NCBI RefSeq assembly: GCF_008831155.1
Contig: NZ_WBKB01000006.1
Coordinates: 167,498-231,497 of the forward strand
Direction: 5' to 3'
Origin: Gulosibacter chungangensis
GTDB taxonomy: Bacteria > Actinomycetota > Actinomycetes > Actinomycetales > Microbacteriaceae
Length of the DNA: 64,000 bases
How positions within the stretch are numbered: position 1 is the stretch's first letter; the number at the start of each line of letters is the position of its first letter. Positions 16,663 through 27,399 of this stretch are shown in pieces. The position numbers and the translations under genes are program-made. The notes under the pieces are model-generated. The model was not told the origin of the DNA, made no database searches, and worked only from the letters and a program-made list of their open reading frames with translations.

Positions 16663-17241
16663 TTGACGATTACTGCGCCTCGCAATGCCACTGCTGCGCC
16701 GATTCACGAAGTGCTTGAGAACCGCTGGAGCCCCCGCGGCTTCGACGCCTCGCACGAGGTGAGTGAGGCGGAGGTCCGCTCGATCATTGAGGCAGCACGT
16801 TGGGCACCTTCCGCGTTCAACAAGCAGCCCTGGGGCTTCATTGTGGGCCGTCGTGGTACCGAGAATTTTGCGAAGATTTTTGACTCGCTGATGGGTTTCA
16901 ACCAGAAATGGAACGCTAATGTTTCGGCGCTGATCGTGACGCTCGCGCGCGTTGAGATCGACGGCGAGCCTTTCGCCACCGCCCACTATGACCTTGGCCA
17001 GGCTGCCGCACACCTGTCGATTCAGGCGGAGTCGATGGGTTTGAACGCTCACCAGATGACCGGTTTTGAGGCCGAAAAGATCGCCGAGCAGTTCGTGATC
17101 CCCGAGGGCTACCAGCCCTACACCGTGATCGCGATCGGCCAGCACTCGACCGATGAGTCAATTGACGAGTCGATCCGCGAACGCGACGCGAGCCCGCGCT
17201 CTCGCAATGAGGTCGACGAGATTCTGCTGAGCTTCGAGTAG
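16663..17241 (+). CDS. Nitroreductase-family FMN oxidoreductase
   Basis: A 192-residue nitroreductase. RWSPRGFD with the FMN-phosphate Arg, IIEAARWAPSAFNKQPWGFI and the late YTVIAIGQ are family hallmarks, and DLGQAAAHLSIQAESMGLNAHQMTGF is the central helix. It transfers hydride from NAD(P)H to nitro, quinone or flavin acceptors as a dimer. The start codon is TTG, supported by the family-typical N-terminus and GAAAGGATCC 8 bp upstream. It has its own promoter space after the divergent beta-lactamase-like gene. Confidence 0.88.
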   Translation: MTITAPRNATAAPIHEVLENRWSPRGFDASHEVSEAEVRSIIEAARWAPSAFNKQPWGFIVGRRGTENFAKIFDSLMGFNQKWNANVSALIVTLARVEIDGEPFATAHYDLGQAAAHLSIQAESMGLNAHQMTGFEAEKIAEQFVIPEGYQPYTVIAIGQHSTDESIDESIRERDASPRSRNEVDEILLSFE

Positions 17242-17249
17242 TGACGTAG

Positions 17250-17302
17250 AAAACGCTCGGTCGTCTCAGGCAGTATCGCTGTTTGACGCGACCGGGCGTT
17301 TT
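17250..17302 (+). terminator. Intrinsic terminator-like hairpin after the nitroreductase gene
   Basis: AAAACGCTCGGTCG at 17250-17263 pairs with CGACCGGGCGTTTT at 17289-17302 with one G-U pair, closing a 25-nt loop. The right arm ends in TTTTGTTG, a weak U-tract for the plus strand. It lies 8 bp past the nitroreductase stop and before the convergent MurE-like gene. Confidence 0.75.
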
Positions 17303-17336
17303 GTTGTCGCTGGCCCGGCGCCAGAAATCCCCGGAG

Positions 17337-18851
17337 CTACGGAACCCGCAGCTCCCGCGGGTCGAGGATGCGCGGGTTCTGACCCGCCATCGCGGTCTTG
17401 ACGGCTTCGACCTCATCGAGGTGCACGATCCCTCCGCCATCCGGCAGGATGAGCTGTCGTTCGTGCCCCTTGCCCGCAACAATCACCACGTCACCGGCGC
17501 GAGCCCGAGCAACGCCCGCCGCAATCGCATCCCACCGATTCTCGATGAGTTCCCACTCGGCACCGGCGGCATCGAGCGCGCCGCCGACATCCGCCACCAC
17601 CTCAGCGAGACTGCTGACTTTCAGGTCGTCTTCCGTGAGGATGATGTAGTCGGCGCCCGCGGCGGCCACCGTGCCCATTTCTTTTCGCAGTCGCGGGATG
17701 CGGTCGCCGAGCACGCCAAACACGAGGGTGATGGGGCGGTCGGTGAGTGCGCGCACTGCGGTTAGGCAGGAATCGAGCGCATCCGTGGTGTGCGCGTAGT
17801 CGATGAAGACGTCCAAACCGTCATCGTTGATCACTCGTTCGAGTCGGCCCAGAACCGGTTCGGCGGCGGAGAGCCCCTCGGCAATCACCTCGAGCGGATA
17901 GCCCTGAGCGAGTGCGGCTCCGGCGGCAACCAGCGCATTTCGCACGTGATAAGTGCCCAACGCCCGCAGCTGAACCGGCACCCGGCCGCTGGCAGTTACG
18001 AGGTCAAAGGTCGTTCCGGTCAGCCCCGTCTGCGTGTGCTCGGGACGCACATCCGCTTCCTGGTCGGTGCGCCCAACCCGAATGACGGCGTTCCCCGCCG
18101 CCGCAATTTCATCGGCCGCACGCTCGCCCCAGGGGCTACCGATGTCGACCACCGCGTGGCCCGTGGTTGCCTGCCCGAAGAGTCGCTTCTTCGCGCAGTA
18201 GTACTCCTCCATCGTGCCGTGCAGTTCGAGGTGGTCTTCGGTGAGGTTCGTGAACATGGCGACGTCAAATACCATCCCGCTGACGCGCTGCAGTTCGAGC
18301 GAATGGGAGGAGACTTCCATGATGATGTCTTCCGTACCGCCTTCCACCGCGGTGCGAATCAGATCGTGCAGGATGGGCGCCTCGGGTGTGGTGTTCGGCG
18401 TTTCAATGATCTTGCCGTCAACATCAAACCCGATCGTGCCCATCACCCCCACCCGTCGCTTGGCATGCCGCAGGATGGCGGATAAGAAGTAGGCGGTGGA
18501 AGTTTTCCCGTTGGTGCCAGTAACGCCATAGAGGCGCACGAGTTCGTCCGGCCGCCCGTTGAGCTCACGCGCGATCTGCGCCATTGTTGAGCGCACATCC
18601 GCAGTCAGCAGGTAGCTCACCCCGGGCAAAAGCTCCTCGGGCAACTGCGCGCAGACAACAACGTTTGAGCCGCGATCGACCGCATCCGGAATGAACTTGG
18701 TTCCATCCATCCGGAAACCTGGCACCGCGATGAAGATGGTTCCGGGGGCCGCGAGTCGAGAATCGTGGGTCACCGCGGTGACGACGCGGTCCGCATCAAA
18801 CTGCGCCGTGCTGGGAAGCTGCAGCCTGGAAGCGAGTTCACCAAGCAGCAT
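17337..18851 (-). CDS. MurE-like Mur ligase with an atypical specificity loop
   Basis: A 504-residue Mur ligase. THDSRLAAPGTIFIAVPGFRMDG matches the MurE N-terminal UDP-MurNAc domain, VTGTNGKTSTAYFL is the ATP P-loop, TPEAPILHDL and SHSLELQRV are MurE-type, and HVRNALVAAG begins the third domain. The C-terminal motif that selects the amino acid (usually DNPR for meso-DAP or DNPx/DDPx for Lys) reads EDDLKVSS, and the preceding GDRDxxKRP motif reads GDRIPRLRKEMG. It therefore may add an unusual residue to UDP-MurNAc-dipeptide or act on another substrate. No other division-cell-wall genes are near. A canonical murE elsewhere in the genome would make this a paralogue. Confidence 0.8.
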   Translation of the reverse strand: MLLGELASRLQLPSTAQFDADRVVTAVTHDSRLAAPGTIFIAVPGFRMDGTKFIPDAVDRGSNVVVCAQLPEELLPGVSYLLTADVRSTMAQIARELNGRPDELVRLYGVTGTNGKTSTAYFLSAILRHAKRRVGVMGTIGFDVDGKIIETPNTTPEAPILHDLIRTAVEGGTEDIIMEVSSHSLELQRVSGMVFDVAMFTNLTEDHLELHGTMEEYYCAKKRLFGQATTGHAVVDIGSPWGERAADEIAAAGNAVIRVGRTDQEADVRPEHTQTGLTGTTFDLVTASGRVPVQLRALGTYHVRNALVAAGAALAQGYPLEVIAEGLSAAEPVLGRLERVINDDGLDVFIDYAHTTDALDSCLTAVRALTDRPITLVFGVLGDRIPRLRKEMGTVAAAGADYIILTEDDLKVSSLAEVVADVGGALDAAGAEWELIENRWDAIAAGVARARAGDVVIVAGKGHERQLILPDGGGIVHLDEVEAVKTAMAGQNPRILDPRELRVP

Positions 18852-18953
18852 CGTTGGTCCTCATATGTGCAATAGCCAAGACAGATTATTTCTGGGACGG
18901 ATGTCCACAACCCAGCGAGGCTAACACGCGTAGGTCACGTTTCGGTCACGCCA

Positions 18954-18984
18954 AAAGGGGTTCGGATGCACTCCGAACCCCTTT
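18954..18984 (-). terminator. Intrinsic terminator of clpB
   Basis: AAAGGGGTTCGGA at 18954-18966 and TCCGAACCCCTTT at 18972-18984 form a perfect 13-bp stem with a 5-nt loop. On the minus strand the stem ends in CCCCTTTTGG. It lies 25 bp beyond the clpB stop, ahead of the next minus-strand gene. Confidence 0.85.
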
Positions 18985-19009
18985 CGCTCACCTGCAGATT
19001 CGGTGCCGA

Positions 19010-21154
<2,145 letters not shown>

Positions 21155-21233
21155 GTGTTCTCCTTTCGTCTCTCTCAAGACGGCGCCTTATCGGCGTTCA
21201 TTGTTCGTAGCTGGAATCTTTCGACTCAATAAC

Positions 21234-21254
21234 GTTGAGCCGTGTTGACTCAAG
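21234..21254. promoter_or_regulatory. HAIR element (HspR operator) upstream of clpB
   Basis: GTTGAGCCGTGTTGACTCAAG matches the actinobacterial HAIR consensus CTTGAGT-N7-ACTCAAG: TTGAG at 21235-21239 and CTCAA at 21249-21253 are spaced by 9 bases exactly as in the consensus. An extra CTCAA at 21225-21229 gives a second inverted arrangement. It lies 80 bp upstream of the clpB start and 220 bp upstream of the divergent SRPBCC gene. The rest of the 319-bp gap shows only promoter-like A/T-richer sequence. Confidence 0.8.
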
Positions 21255-21473
21255 TTTAGAACGAGGCCCTGGTTAATGCACGGTTCGCGAGGTGCTGTCA
21301 GCGAACGTGAAGGTTCACGAAATTGACCGGCGCCGTGTCGGCCTAGACTCGCCTCTGTCCGTGAAAATCAAGACGTTCACTATTTGTTCACCTATAATTC
21401 ACCTAAAGGCATTGACGCCTGCCGCTCCGCAACCCTGCGGAGCATCCTATTTATCGCAAAGGAGGCGACTTCC

Positions 21474-22097
21474 ATGGCTGAAATTTTTGGAACGCTATCC
21501 CGAATTTCTGACAACTACTCGGTCACCCTGGCTGCCGACTCGGACTTCGACCGCAAGACCATCTGGCGCGCGATCACCAAAGAAGACGCGCTTACCGCGT
21601 GGCTCGGCCAGCCCTCGGGCAAGATCATGACGGGTGAACCGTTCACCATTACCTACCCCAATGACGCGGACTACAGCATCGTCGCTCGCGTGCAAGAGCG
21701 ACGCGTACCGAGCACGCTCGTGCTGCACTGGCAGTTCAACGACCTGCCGGAGAACCTCGTCCGCATCAGCTTGAGCAAGCGTCCCACTGGTGGCACCGAG
21801 GTGCGACTGGAGGTCATCGGCCTGCGTCGTGAAGATGCCGCAATCGCGGCCGCGACCTGGCACGCACAGATGGAATTCTTGCGCCGCTACCTCTACGGCG
21901 ATGAGATCCTCGGCCACGCTCTACGGTTCCGCCGTGATGAGTTGGCCCCGGAATACGAATCCCAGCTGCTCGCTATTGGCGCACCGAAGAAATCGCGCCG
22001 CGAACTCCTCGCTGAGATCGCATTCGAACAGAGCCACACTCCCCCGCAGGAAAACGAGATCCGCCGAGTGCTCCACACCCACGGGCATCTCGCATAG
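21474..22097 (+). CDS. SRPBCC / AHSA1-like protein
   Basis: A 207-residue protein of the START/Bet v1-like fold. FDRKTIWRAITKEDALTAWLG at the start, EPFTITYP, LHWQFND and the final ATWHAQMEFLRRYL helix match AHSA1-type SRPBCC domains, which bind hydrophobic ligands or Hsp90-type chaperones. The last 60 residues are an extension rich in Glu, Arg and His. AAAGGAGGCGACTTCC gives a near-perfect ribosome site before the ATG at 21474. Divergence from clpB across a shared HAIR element suggests possible heat-shock co-regulation, which is inference. Confidence 0.75.
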   Translation: MAEIFGTLSRISDNYSVTLAADSDFDRKTIWRAITKEDALTAWLGQPSGKIMTGEPFTITYPNDADYSIVARVQERRVPSTLVLHWQFNDLPENLVRISLSKRPTGGTEVRLEVIGLRREDAAIAAATWHAQMEFLRRYLYGDEILGHALRFRRDELAPEYESQLLAIGAPKKSRRELLAEIAFEQSHTPPQENEIRRVLHTHGHLA

Positions 22098-22119
22098 CGG
22101 CCCCCGACTTCCTCCAACC

Positions 22120-22290
22120 GCATCGAGTGACGAGTCTGCGGCTTCCCGTCCGCAAACTCGTCACTCGATGCACTTTCCGGCGCTCTGCGCAGCACCCATC
22201 GACGAGTTAGCGACCCCTCTCCCACCAACTCGTCACTACTTGCATTCACCACGGCTCGAAACTGCAACGAGCGACGAATTGTGAAGGTGG
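22120..22290. repeat. GACGAGT-family repeat cluster, locus 2, with a 22-bp hairpin
   Basis: GCATCGAGTGACGAGTCTGC (start of the arm 22120-22141) pairs with the arm at 22150-22171 with one mismatch over 22 bp and an 8-nt loop. Further arms follow: CATCGACGAGTTAGCGACC, ACCAACTCGTCACTACTTGC and TGCAACGAGCGACGAATT. The cluster fills the gap between the convergent SRPBCC and GntR genes. Confidence 0.8.
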
Positions 22291-22331
22291 CCGCGAGCGC
22301 GAGGGCAAACACAGACGCCAAGGCCCGCACG

Positions 22332-23069
22332 CTAGCGGGCGTCGCCACCGCGGACGATGTGCGACTGCTGCGTGCCCCAGTAATAGGTGATCTCGACGTG
22401 GTGCTCGAGCGCACGCCGCGCGGCTTCCGCGTCCCCCGACACAATCGCCTGCACGAGCGCGCGATGGCTCATATCGTCGTGTGAAAGGTCCATTCCGGGG
22501 TACGAGGTCACGCGGATGAACCGGGTCAACTGGTCCTGAATCTCCCGTTCCGCAGTCGTGAGACGACGGCTGCCCGACATCTTTGCGATGTGGATGTGCA
22601 GGAGCGAGTCGGCGAGGCGGCGCTCGGTCGTGCTGTCGATGACGCGCAGGAATTCTTCTTCGAGTCGTCGCAGTTCTTCGCGCTCGGCGGGAGTCCCGCG
22701 AAGTGCCGCGAGAAAGGATGCTGCTCCCGAAACTCCACAGCGCCAGTCGGTGAGATCGCGGAGCTCTTCGACGGAGACTTCAAGCCCGAGCGCTTCCTGC
22801 TCCATGCGATCGGCGATGCCCATCGCGACGCTCGTGCCCCCCGTGCGACCACGCGTCGTGACGATGTACTCCTCATCGCGAAGTCGGCCGAGCGCTTGCC
22901 GCAGCGTCATCGGCGCGACCCGGAAATGAGCGGCGAGCTGCGACTCCGCGGGGAAGCGATCCCCCTCGCGAAGCACGCCGGTCGCCATCGCCTCGATCAG
23001 CACACCGTAGATGTCGTCCGCGCCAATCTTCCCCGCTGACCGCGGGAGACGAAACGCGTTGAGATCCAT
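22332..23069 (-). CDS. GntR-family (FCD domain) transcriptional regulator
   Basis: A 245-residue regulator. The N-terminal winged helix contains LREGDRFPAESQLAAHF and VAPMTLRQALGRLRDEEYI, with TTRGRTGGTSV as the wing. The C-terminal half is helical with FCD-type metal-binding residues (HIHIAKMSGS and HRALVQAIVSGDAEAARRALEHHV). Such proteins usually repress catabolic genes until a carboxylate ligand binds. It is encoded just downstream of, and in the same direction as, the M20 hydrolase, FAD oxidase and OCD operon and is its most likely regulator. A 219-bp gap (23070-23288) separates them and holds no recognisable gene. Confidence 0.88.
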   Translation of the reverse strand: MDLNAFRLPRSAGKIGADDIYGVLIEAMATGVLREGDRFPAESQLAAHFRVAPMTLRQALGRLRDEEYIVTTRGRTGGTSVAMGIADRMEQEALGLEVSVEELRDLTDWRCGVSGAASFLAALRGTPAEREELRRLEEEFLRVIDSTTERRLADSLLHIHIAKMSGSRRLTTAEREIQDQLTRFIRVTSYPGMDLSHDDMSHRALVQAIVSGDAEAARRALEHHVEITYYWGTQQSHIVRGGDAR

Positions 23070-23288
23070 GCTGCTCGACCCTCACTCCTCGGCGCAGCCT
23101 TTAGACCGGCCACGGTATCCGCATCAGCATGCCCGAGGGGCGACGGGTACGCAAATTGTTGCCCAGCTAACTACTCGCGCCCCTCCGCCGACTTCCCAAA
23201 CGCCCGGCGTGATACTCCCCAAACCACACGCCGCAGCACACAAGCGACCATAGGCTGGCGTGACACCTGCGCCACAGCAACAACCCGC

Positions 23289-24518
23289 TCACACGCCCAA
23301 CTCGCTCATCAACACGTCGGCCAGCACGAGCGCCCCGGCCTCAGCATCCGCATCCTCAACGTGCTCCTCCTGCGCGTGCGAGACCCCGGTCGGGTTCCGC
23401 ACAAACAGCATCGCGGTCGGGATGTGCGCCGCAAGAATCCCGGCGTCGTGCCCGGCTCCCGTATCGAGCACCGGCGCATCAGGCAGCGCGACCTCAAGAC
23501 GTCGGCGAAGATCCGAATCAAAGGACACCGTCGGACTCAGCGATTCTTCGCGAACCGTCACCGTGCATCCCTGTTCAAAAGCAAGCAACTCGGCCCGCGT
23601 CGAAATCTCGGCAACGACCTGCGCCGTCACGTCATCGTCGGGATGCCGCACGTCAAGCCACACGTCGACGCGCGAAGCGATCACGTTGGTGCCGCCGGGC
23701 ACTGGCTGCAGGCGACCAACGGTGGCCCGAGCGCCGTCAAAACGAGACGCAATCCCCGGAATCTGCCCGATCAGCGCCCCGGCAGCGACCAACGGATCGC
23801 GGCGATCGCGCATCAGCGTCGTACCGGCGTGATTGCCCTGCCCCGTGAAGCTCAGACGCCAGCGTCCGTGGCCAAGAATCGACGAGCCGATCGCGACGGG
23901 CTGCCCGAGATCGATCAGCCCGCGACCCTGTTCGACGTGCAACTCGATGAACGCGCCGAGCTGGCCCAACCGCTCGCGATCCGCGCCCATGTGCGCCGGG
24001 TCAAGCCCCGCCTTCGCCGACAGTTCGGCGAAGGTCGTGCCATCGTCGTCCTTGAGCGCGAGGGCACGTTCCACAGGCATCGCGCCGGTCAGGATGCGCG
24101 ACCCAAGACACGCGATCCCGAACCGCGAGCCCTCTTCCTCGGGGAATACCGCGATGGCGATTGCCCGTTCGGGCCGCCGGCCCTGCGCTCGCAGCGCATC
24201 CACCGCGGCCAACGCCGAAGCGACGCCGAGGGGCCCGTCGAAGGCCCCACCGCCCGGCACCGAATCGAGGTGACTGCCGGTGACGATCGCACCGGTTCGG
24301 TCGCCGGAAGGCGCATCCCACCAGGCCCAAATGATGCCGTTGCGATCGGTCTCGACGTCCAGACCGCGAGCGCTCGCCTCAGCGATGAACCAACTGCGCA
24401 GGTCGAGTTCGGCGGTCGAATAGACGGGGCGCGAGTAGCCGCCGCGGGCCGGATCGCGACCGGTCTCCGCGATCGCCGACATGAGTGACGTGACGCTCTT
24501 GCGTGAAGTAACTGTCAT
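23289..24518 (-). CDS. M20-family amidohydrolase (allantoate / N-carbamoyl-L-amino acid type)
   Basis: About 409 residues of the Zn-dependent hydrolase (HyuC/AllC) family. Metal ligands occur in GSHLDSVPGGGAFDGPLGV, FPEEEGSRFG and ELHVEQG, and the dimerisation-lid domain starts at GQGNHAGTTLM. A final GAGHDAG carries the last ligand. These enzymes hydrolyse the carbamoyl or ureido group of N-carbamoyl amino acids or allantoate, releasing ammonia and CO2. ATG at 24518 follows the FAD oxidase stop by 4 bp, so the two are translationally coupled. The start shown excludes an Arg-rich upstream frame that only overlaps the oxidase gene. Confidence 0.88.
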   Translation of the reverse strand: MTVTSRKSVTSLMSAIAETGRDPARGGYSRPVYSTAELDLRSWFIAEASARGLDVETDRNGIIWAWWDAPSGDRTGAIVTGSHLDSVPGGGAFDGPLGVASALAAVDALRAQGRRPERAIAIAVFPEEEGSRFGIACLGSRILTGAMPVERALALKDDDGTTFAELSAKAGLDPAHMGADRERLGQLGAFIELHVEQGRGLIDLGQPVAIGSSILGHGRWRLSFTGQGNHAGTTLMRDRRDPLVAAGALIGQIPGIASRFDGARATVGRLQPVPGGTNVIASRVDVWLDVRHPDDDVTAQVVAEISTRAELLAFEQGCTVTVREESLSPTVSFDSDLRRRLEVALPDAPVLDTGAGHDAGILAAHIPTAMLFVRNPTGVSHAQEEHVEDADAEAGALVLADVLMSELGV

Positions 24519-24522
24519 TGCC

Positions 24523-25707
24523 CTAGACCTTCGCCCCATCGAATTCGGCGCTCGCCGCCTGCGCGCTGAACTGCGCAACGCGGAATTCGTCGGGAACCGT
24601 GCCCGCACCCGTCGCGAGATCCGCCGCGAGCTCACCGAGCAGCGGCGCGAACTTGCCGCCGTGCCCCGAGCATGCGGAGACCACGATGACGCCGTCAGCC
24701 TCGTCGATCACGAAGTCTTCGTTCGGAGTATTTGTGAAGAGGCACGTGGTCTCGGCGTAGGGCTCGGGTATCGCGCCGGGCAGGAAGTCTTCGACGTAGC
24801 GGATGATCCGCTCGCGCATTTCGGGTCGAATCTGGCCATCCTGGTCGAGCGCCGAGGGCAGCTTCGGCCCGCCGTTGTACTGCGCGAGCTTCTGGCCGCG
24901 GAAGCCGGCATCCCGACCACCGGGCAGTCCGTAGGTTTCGAACTCGAGGCGCTTGTGGATGAACGAGGGCCACGATGGGTAGGAACCGTCTACAACATCC
25001 ACCTCGCGCCACGGCACGTGGAAAGCCTGCTCTTGCCGAACCTCGAGCGTCGGGAAGGACGCGAGGAAAGCGGAGGGCAACGCGAGGTCCGCGAGGAGGT
25101 GGGGCAACCATCCACCCGCCGCGACGATTACCTTGGAGCCTGTGACGATCGTGCCATCCGTCGAGCGCACGTCAAAGCCGCCGCCGCGACGCTCGATGCT
25201 CGCGACCTCCCAGTTCGTGCGAACGACCGCGTTGCCCGTCGCCTCGGCAAGCTCGAGCATCGTCTCGACCGTGGTGATCGCGTCGAGAACGCCCGCGCCG
25301 GGGTGATAGAGCACGCCGGTATCGAAGGCGATCTGCGGGAAGCGCGCGCGAGCCTCGTCCCGGCTCAACAGTTCGTGTTCGATTCCCGCACCCTCGAGCA
25401 CTCGGGCGATGCGCGACGGCCCCCGGACTTCGCCGAAGTCGACCGCGCCGGTCGGCGTAATGAGCTGGCGTCCGGAAGCCGCTTCAAGAGCATCCCACCC
25501 CCGCTTCGCCCGGACCACGAGGCTCGTGTAGAGCGGCGACGGGTAGGCGTAGCGGAAGATCCGCGCCGAACCGTGGGAGCTCCCCTCTTCATTGGCCGGG
25601 GTCGTGCGCTCGAGGACGGTGACGGTGTGGCCCTGCTCGGCGAGCTGCCAAGCGGTCGCCGCACCCGCAAGCCCCGCGCCGATGACGACAAACTCTGACT
25701 TCGACAT
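24523..25707 (-). CDS. Sarcosine-oxidase-like FAD enzyme, second copy
   Basis: A 394-residue MSOX/SolA-family oxidase, a clear paralogue of the 1701-2858 product. It has GAGLAG at 10-15, EGSSHGSARIFRYAYPSPLY near 42-61, Cys322 in CLFTNTP as candidate covalent-flavin residue and SACSGHGGKFAP. Hydrogen peroxide and an oxidised amino acid are the expected products. Fixed operon position between an ornithine-cyclodeaminase-like enzyme (27 bp) and an M20 amidohydrolase (4 bp) suggests stepwise catabolism of an N-substituted amino acid or ureide-type compound. The ATG follows AAGGAGCAATTGT. Confidence 0.87.
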   Translation of the reverse strand: MSKSEFVVIGAGLAGAATAWQLAEQGHTVTVLERTTPANEEGSSHGSARIFRYAYPSPLYTSLVVRAKRGWDALEAASGRQLITPTGAVDFGEVRGPSRIARVLEGAGIEHELLSRDEARARFPQIAFDTGVLYHPGAGVLDAITTVETMLELAEATGNAVVRTNWEVASIERRGGGFDVRSTDGTIVTGSKVIVAAGGWLPHLLADLALPSAFLASFPTLEVRQEQAFHVPWREVDVVDGSYPSWPSFIHKRLEFETYGLPGGRDAGFRGQKLAQYNGGPKLPSALDQDGQIRPEMRERIIRYVEDFLPGAIPEPYAETTCLFTNTPNEDFVIDEADGVIVVSACSGHGGKFAPLLGELAADLATGAGTVPDEFRVAQFSAQAASAEFDGAKV

Positions 25708-25734
25708 ACAATTGCTCCTTCAGAATTGGGGTCG

Positions 25735-26871
25735 TTAGGCGAGAACCGGCTGGTCCCACAGGTTGAGCACCGTGCCGATGTTCTTCTCCTCGGCAGTTCG
25801 GTAGAGCTCGGTCGCCCACGCGACGTCTTCGACGGGCATGCCGCCGACCGAATAGAGGATGATCTCGTCGTCATTGCGTCGCGGCGTCAGCGCGCCCGTC
25901 GCGATATCGGCGATCTCTTCGATCTTGGCGGCCGGGATCTTCCCTTCCTCGACGAGGCCGAACCAGTGCGAGCCCGGAATACCGAGGATCTGGTACGCGG
26001 TCGGACCGTATTCCTCGAGCCACGCTTCGTACAGGCCGTGAGCGTCGATGACGAGGCGCACGTTGTCCTGCGCCACGAACTCGTCGTCGAATCGCGCGGC
26101 GGCGGGCAGGAGCAGCAGCGCCCCGGGCTTGATCGCGGCCTTGTCGAAGTACGGGAAGGCCTCGCTACCGGCCGCGTCGGTCGAGGTGGTCGCCATCACG
26201 ATGTCGGCGTCGGCGATCGCTTCTTCGATCGTGTCGGATGCAGTGATGGTCACCAGCTGCGGGAACTCACGCTTCGCCCAATCCGCGAACGCCTGCGTGC
26301 TGCCGACGCTGCGACCCTTGATCGTGAGCGTGTCGATGCTCGGACGCAGCGCGAGCGTCGTCGACAACACCGACCGCGCAATCACGCCGGGGCCGACCAC
26401 CGCGACCGTTTTCGCATCCGCCTTCGCGAGGTGCTTGACGCCGACCCCCGGCACGGCGCCGGTGCGGTAGGCGCTGAGCAGGTTCGCGCTCATAATCGCG
26501 AGCGGCGCGCCAGAGTCGCGGTCGTTCAGCACGAACACGTGAATCGAGCGGGGCTGCCCCGCCTGCCGGTTCTCAGTGTTGGAGCCGTACCACTTCACGC
26601 CAGCCGTGCCGAAGCGACCGCCGAGGTACGCTGGCATCGCCATGAATCGGCGGTCGGGACCGTCCTTCGGCATGCCGTCAAATTCCGGCGCTTCGGGGAA
26701 GGTGATCATCGCGCCGTGCGAGTTGCCGGTCTCGCCGGCCATGCGATAGTCGCCCTGGCGCAGCAGCACGAGTGCCTCTTCCATGACGTCGGTGCAGCGC
26801 ACGAGATCGCCGACGCCCGCCTCGATCATTTGCGGTTCGTTCAGGTAGCGGAAGTTGATGGTGGTGTTCAT
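25735..26871 (-). CDS. Ornithine cyclodeaminase / mu-crystallin family enzyme
   Basis: A 378-residue protein with the OCD layout. GTAGVKWYG and an early Lys lie in the substrate half, LLSAYRTGAVPGVGVKHLA is the conserved helix, and TVAVVGPGVIARSVLSTTLA is the NAD(P) Rossmann motif. In this family NAD+-dependent deamination or imine reduction acts on ornithine, alanine or ketimines. Similar actinobacterial proteins are often labelled tyramine oxidase subunit B because of their gene context. It is the first gene of the operon, 27 bp before the FAD oxidase, and may handle the imine the oxidase makes. ATG at 26871 follows AAAGAGGAACCCC. Confidence 0.82.
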   Translation of the reverse strand: MNTTINFRYLNEPQMIEAGVGDLVRCTDVMEEALVLLRQGDYRMAGETGNSHGAMITFPEAPEFDGMPKDGPDRRFMAMPAYLGGRFGTAGVKWYGSNTENRQAGQPRSIHVFVLNDRDSGAPLAIMSANLLSAYRTGAVPGVGVKHLAKADAKTVAVVGPGVIARSVLSTTLALRPSIDTLTIKGRSVGSTQAFADWAKREFPQLVTITASDTIEEAIADADIVMATTSTDAAGSEAFPYFDKAAIKPGALLLLPAAARFDDEFVAQDNVRLVIDAHGLYEAWLEEYGPTAYQILGIPGSHWFGLVEEGKIPAAKIEEIADIATGALTPRRNDDEIILYSVGGMPVEDVAWATELYRTAEEKNIGTVLNLWDQPVLA

Positions 26872-26977
26872 GGGGTTCCTCTTTGGGTGTGTCAGGTATT
26901 GGGTGATGCAGGCAACGTCACGGGTGGGATGCGCCCGGCCCTGTTGCGAGGCCGGGCGCAAGGGGGCGGATGCGCGG

Positions 26978-27316
26978 CTACAGTGCCTCGGGTCCGGTTT
27001 CGCCAGTGCGCACGCGCAGTACGTGGCTGACGTCCGTGACCCAGACCTTGCCGTCGCCGATGCTGCCGGTACGCGCGGACTCGGCCAGCACAGCCAGTGC
27101 CTGGTCAAGCTGCTCGTCGGCGACGACGAGCTCGATGCGGATCTTGGTGCGGAACTTCACGTTCACGGCTTGGCCGCGGTAGTACTCGGTCCGGCCGGCC
27201 TGGGTGCCTCGACCCTGGACTTCGGCGGCGGTGAGACCCGGGAATCCGGCCGCTTCGAGGGCGTTCGCGACGGTTTCCAACTTGGTGGGTTTGATGACTG
27301 CGGTGATGAGTTTCAT
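26978..27316 (-). CDS. glnK: PII nitrogen-regulatory protein without the modifiable Tyr51
   Basis: A 112-residue PII trimer subunit. The start MKLITAVIKPTKL, the B-loop TGSIGDGKVWV and the C-loop RVRTGETG are canonical. The T-loop reads RTEYYRGQAVNVKF where typical proteins have ELYRGAEYMVDF, so residue 51 is Val rather than the Tyr that is uridylylated or adenylylated; Tyr46 is kept. Position after amtB is the classic amtB-glnK pair, in which GlnK plugs the channel when nitrogen is plentiful. ATP/ADP and 2-oxoglutarate sensing can remain, but covalent control by GlnD at this site cannot. Confidence 0.93.
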   Translation of the reverse strand: MKLITAVIKPTKLETVANALEAAGFPGLTAAEVQGRGTQAGRTEYYRGQAVNVKFRTKIRIELVVADEQLDQALAVLAESARTGSIGDGKVWVTDVSHVLRVRTGETGPEAL

Positions 27317-27399
27317 GGTGAGTCCTTAGTTCGATTGCGGATGCTTGCCGGTCCGGATGCGGGTGCGCATGCCGTGTCCGTTTGGGTGCGCGTCGTGCG

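Noticed and set aside
24481..25698. Long open frame on the plus strand antisense to the FAD oxidase, and similar long antisense frames opposite clpB, the OCD gene, amtB, maltokinase and sqdB
   Set aside because: They mirror well-identified genes, contain Arg/Gly/His-rich nonsense proteins with no family motifs and arise from high-GC codon bias.
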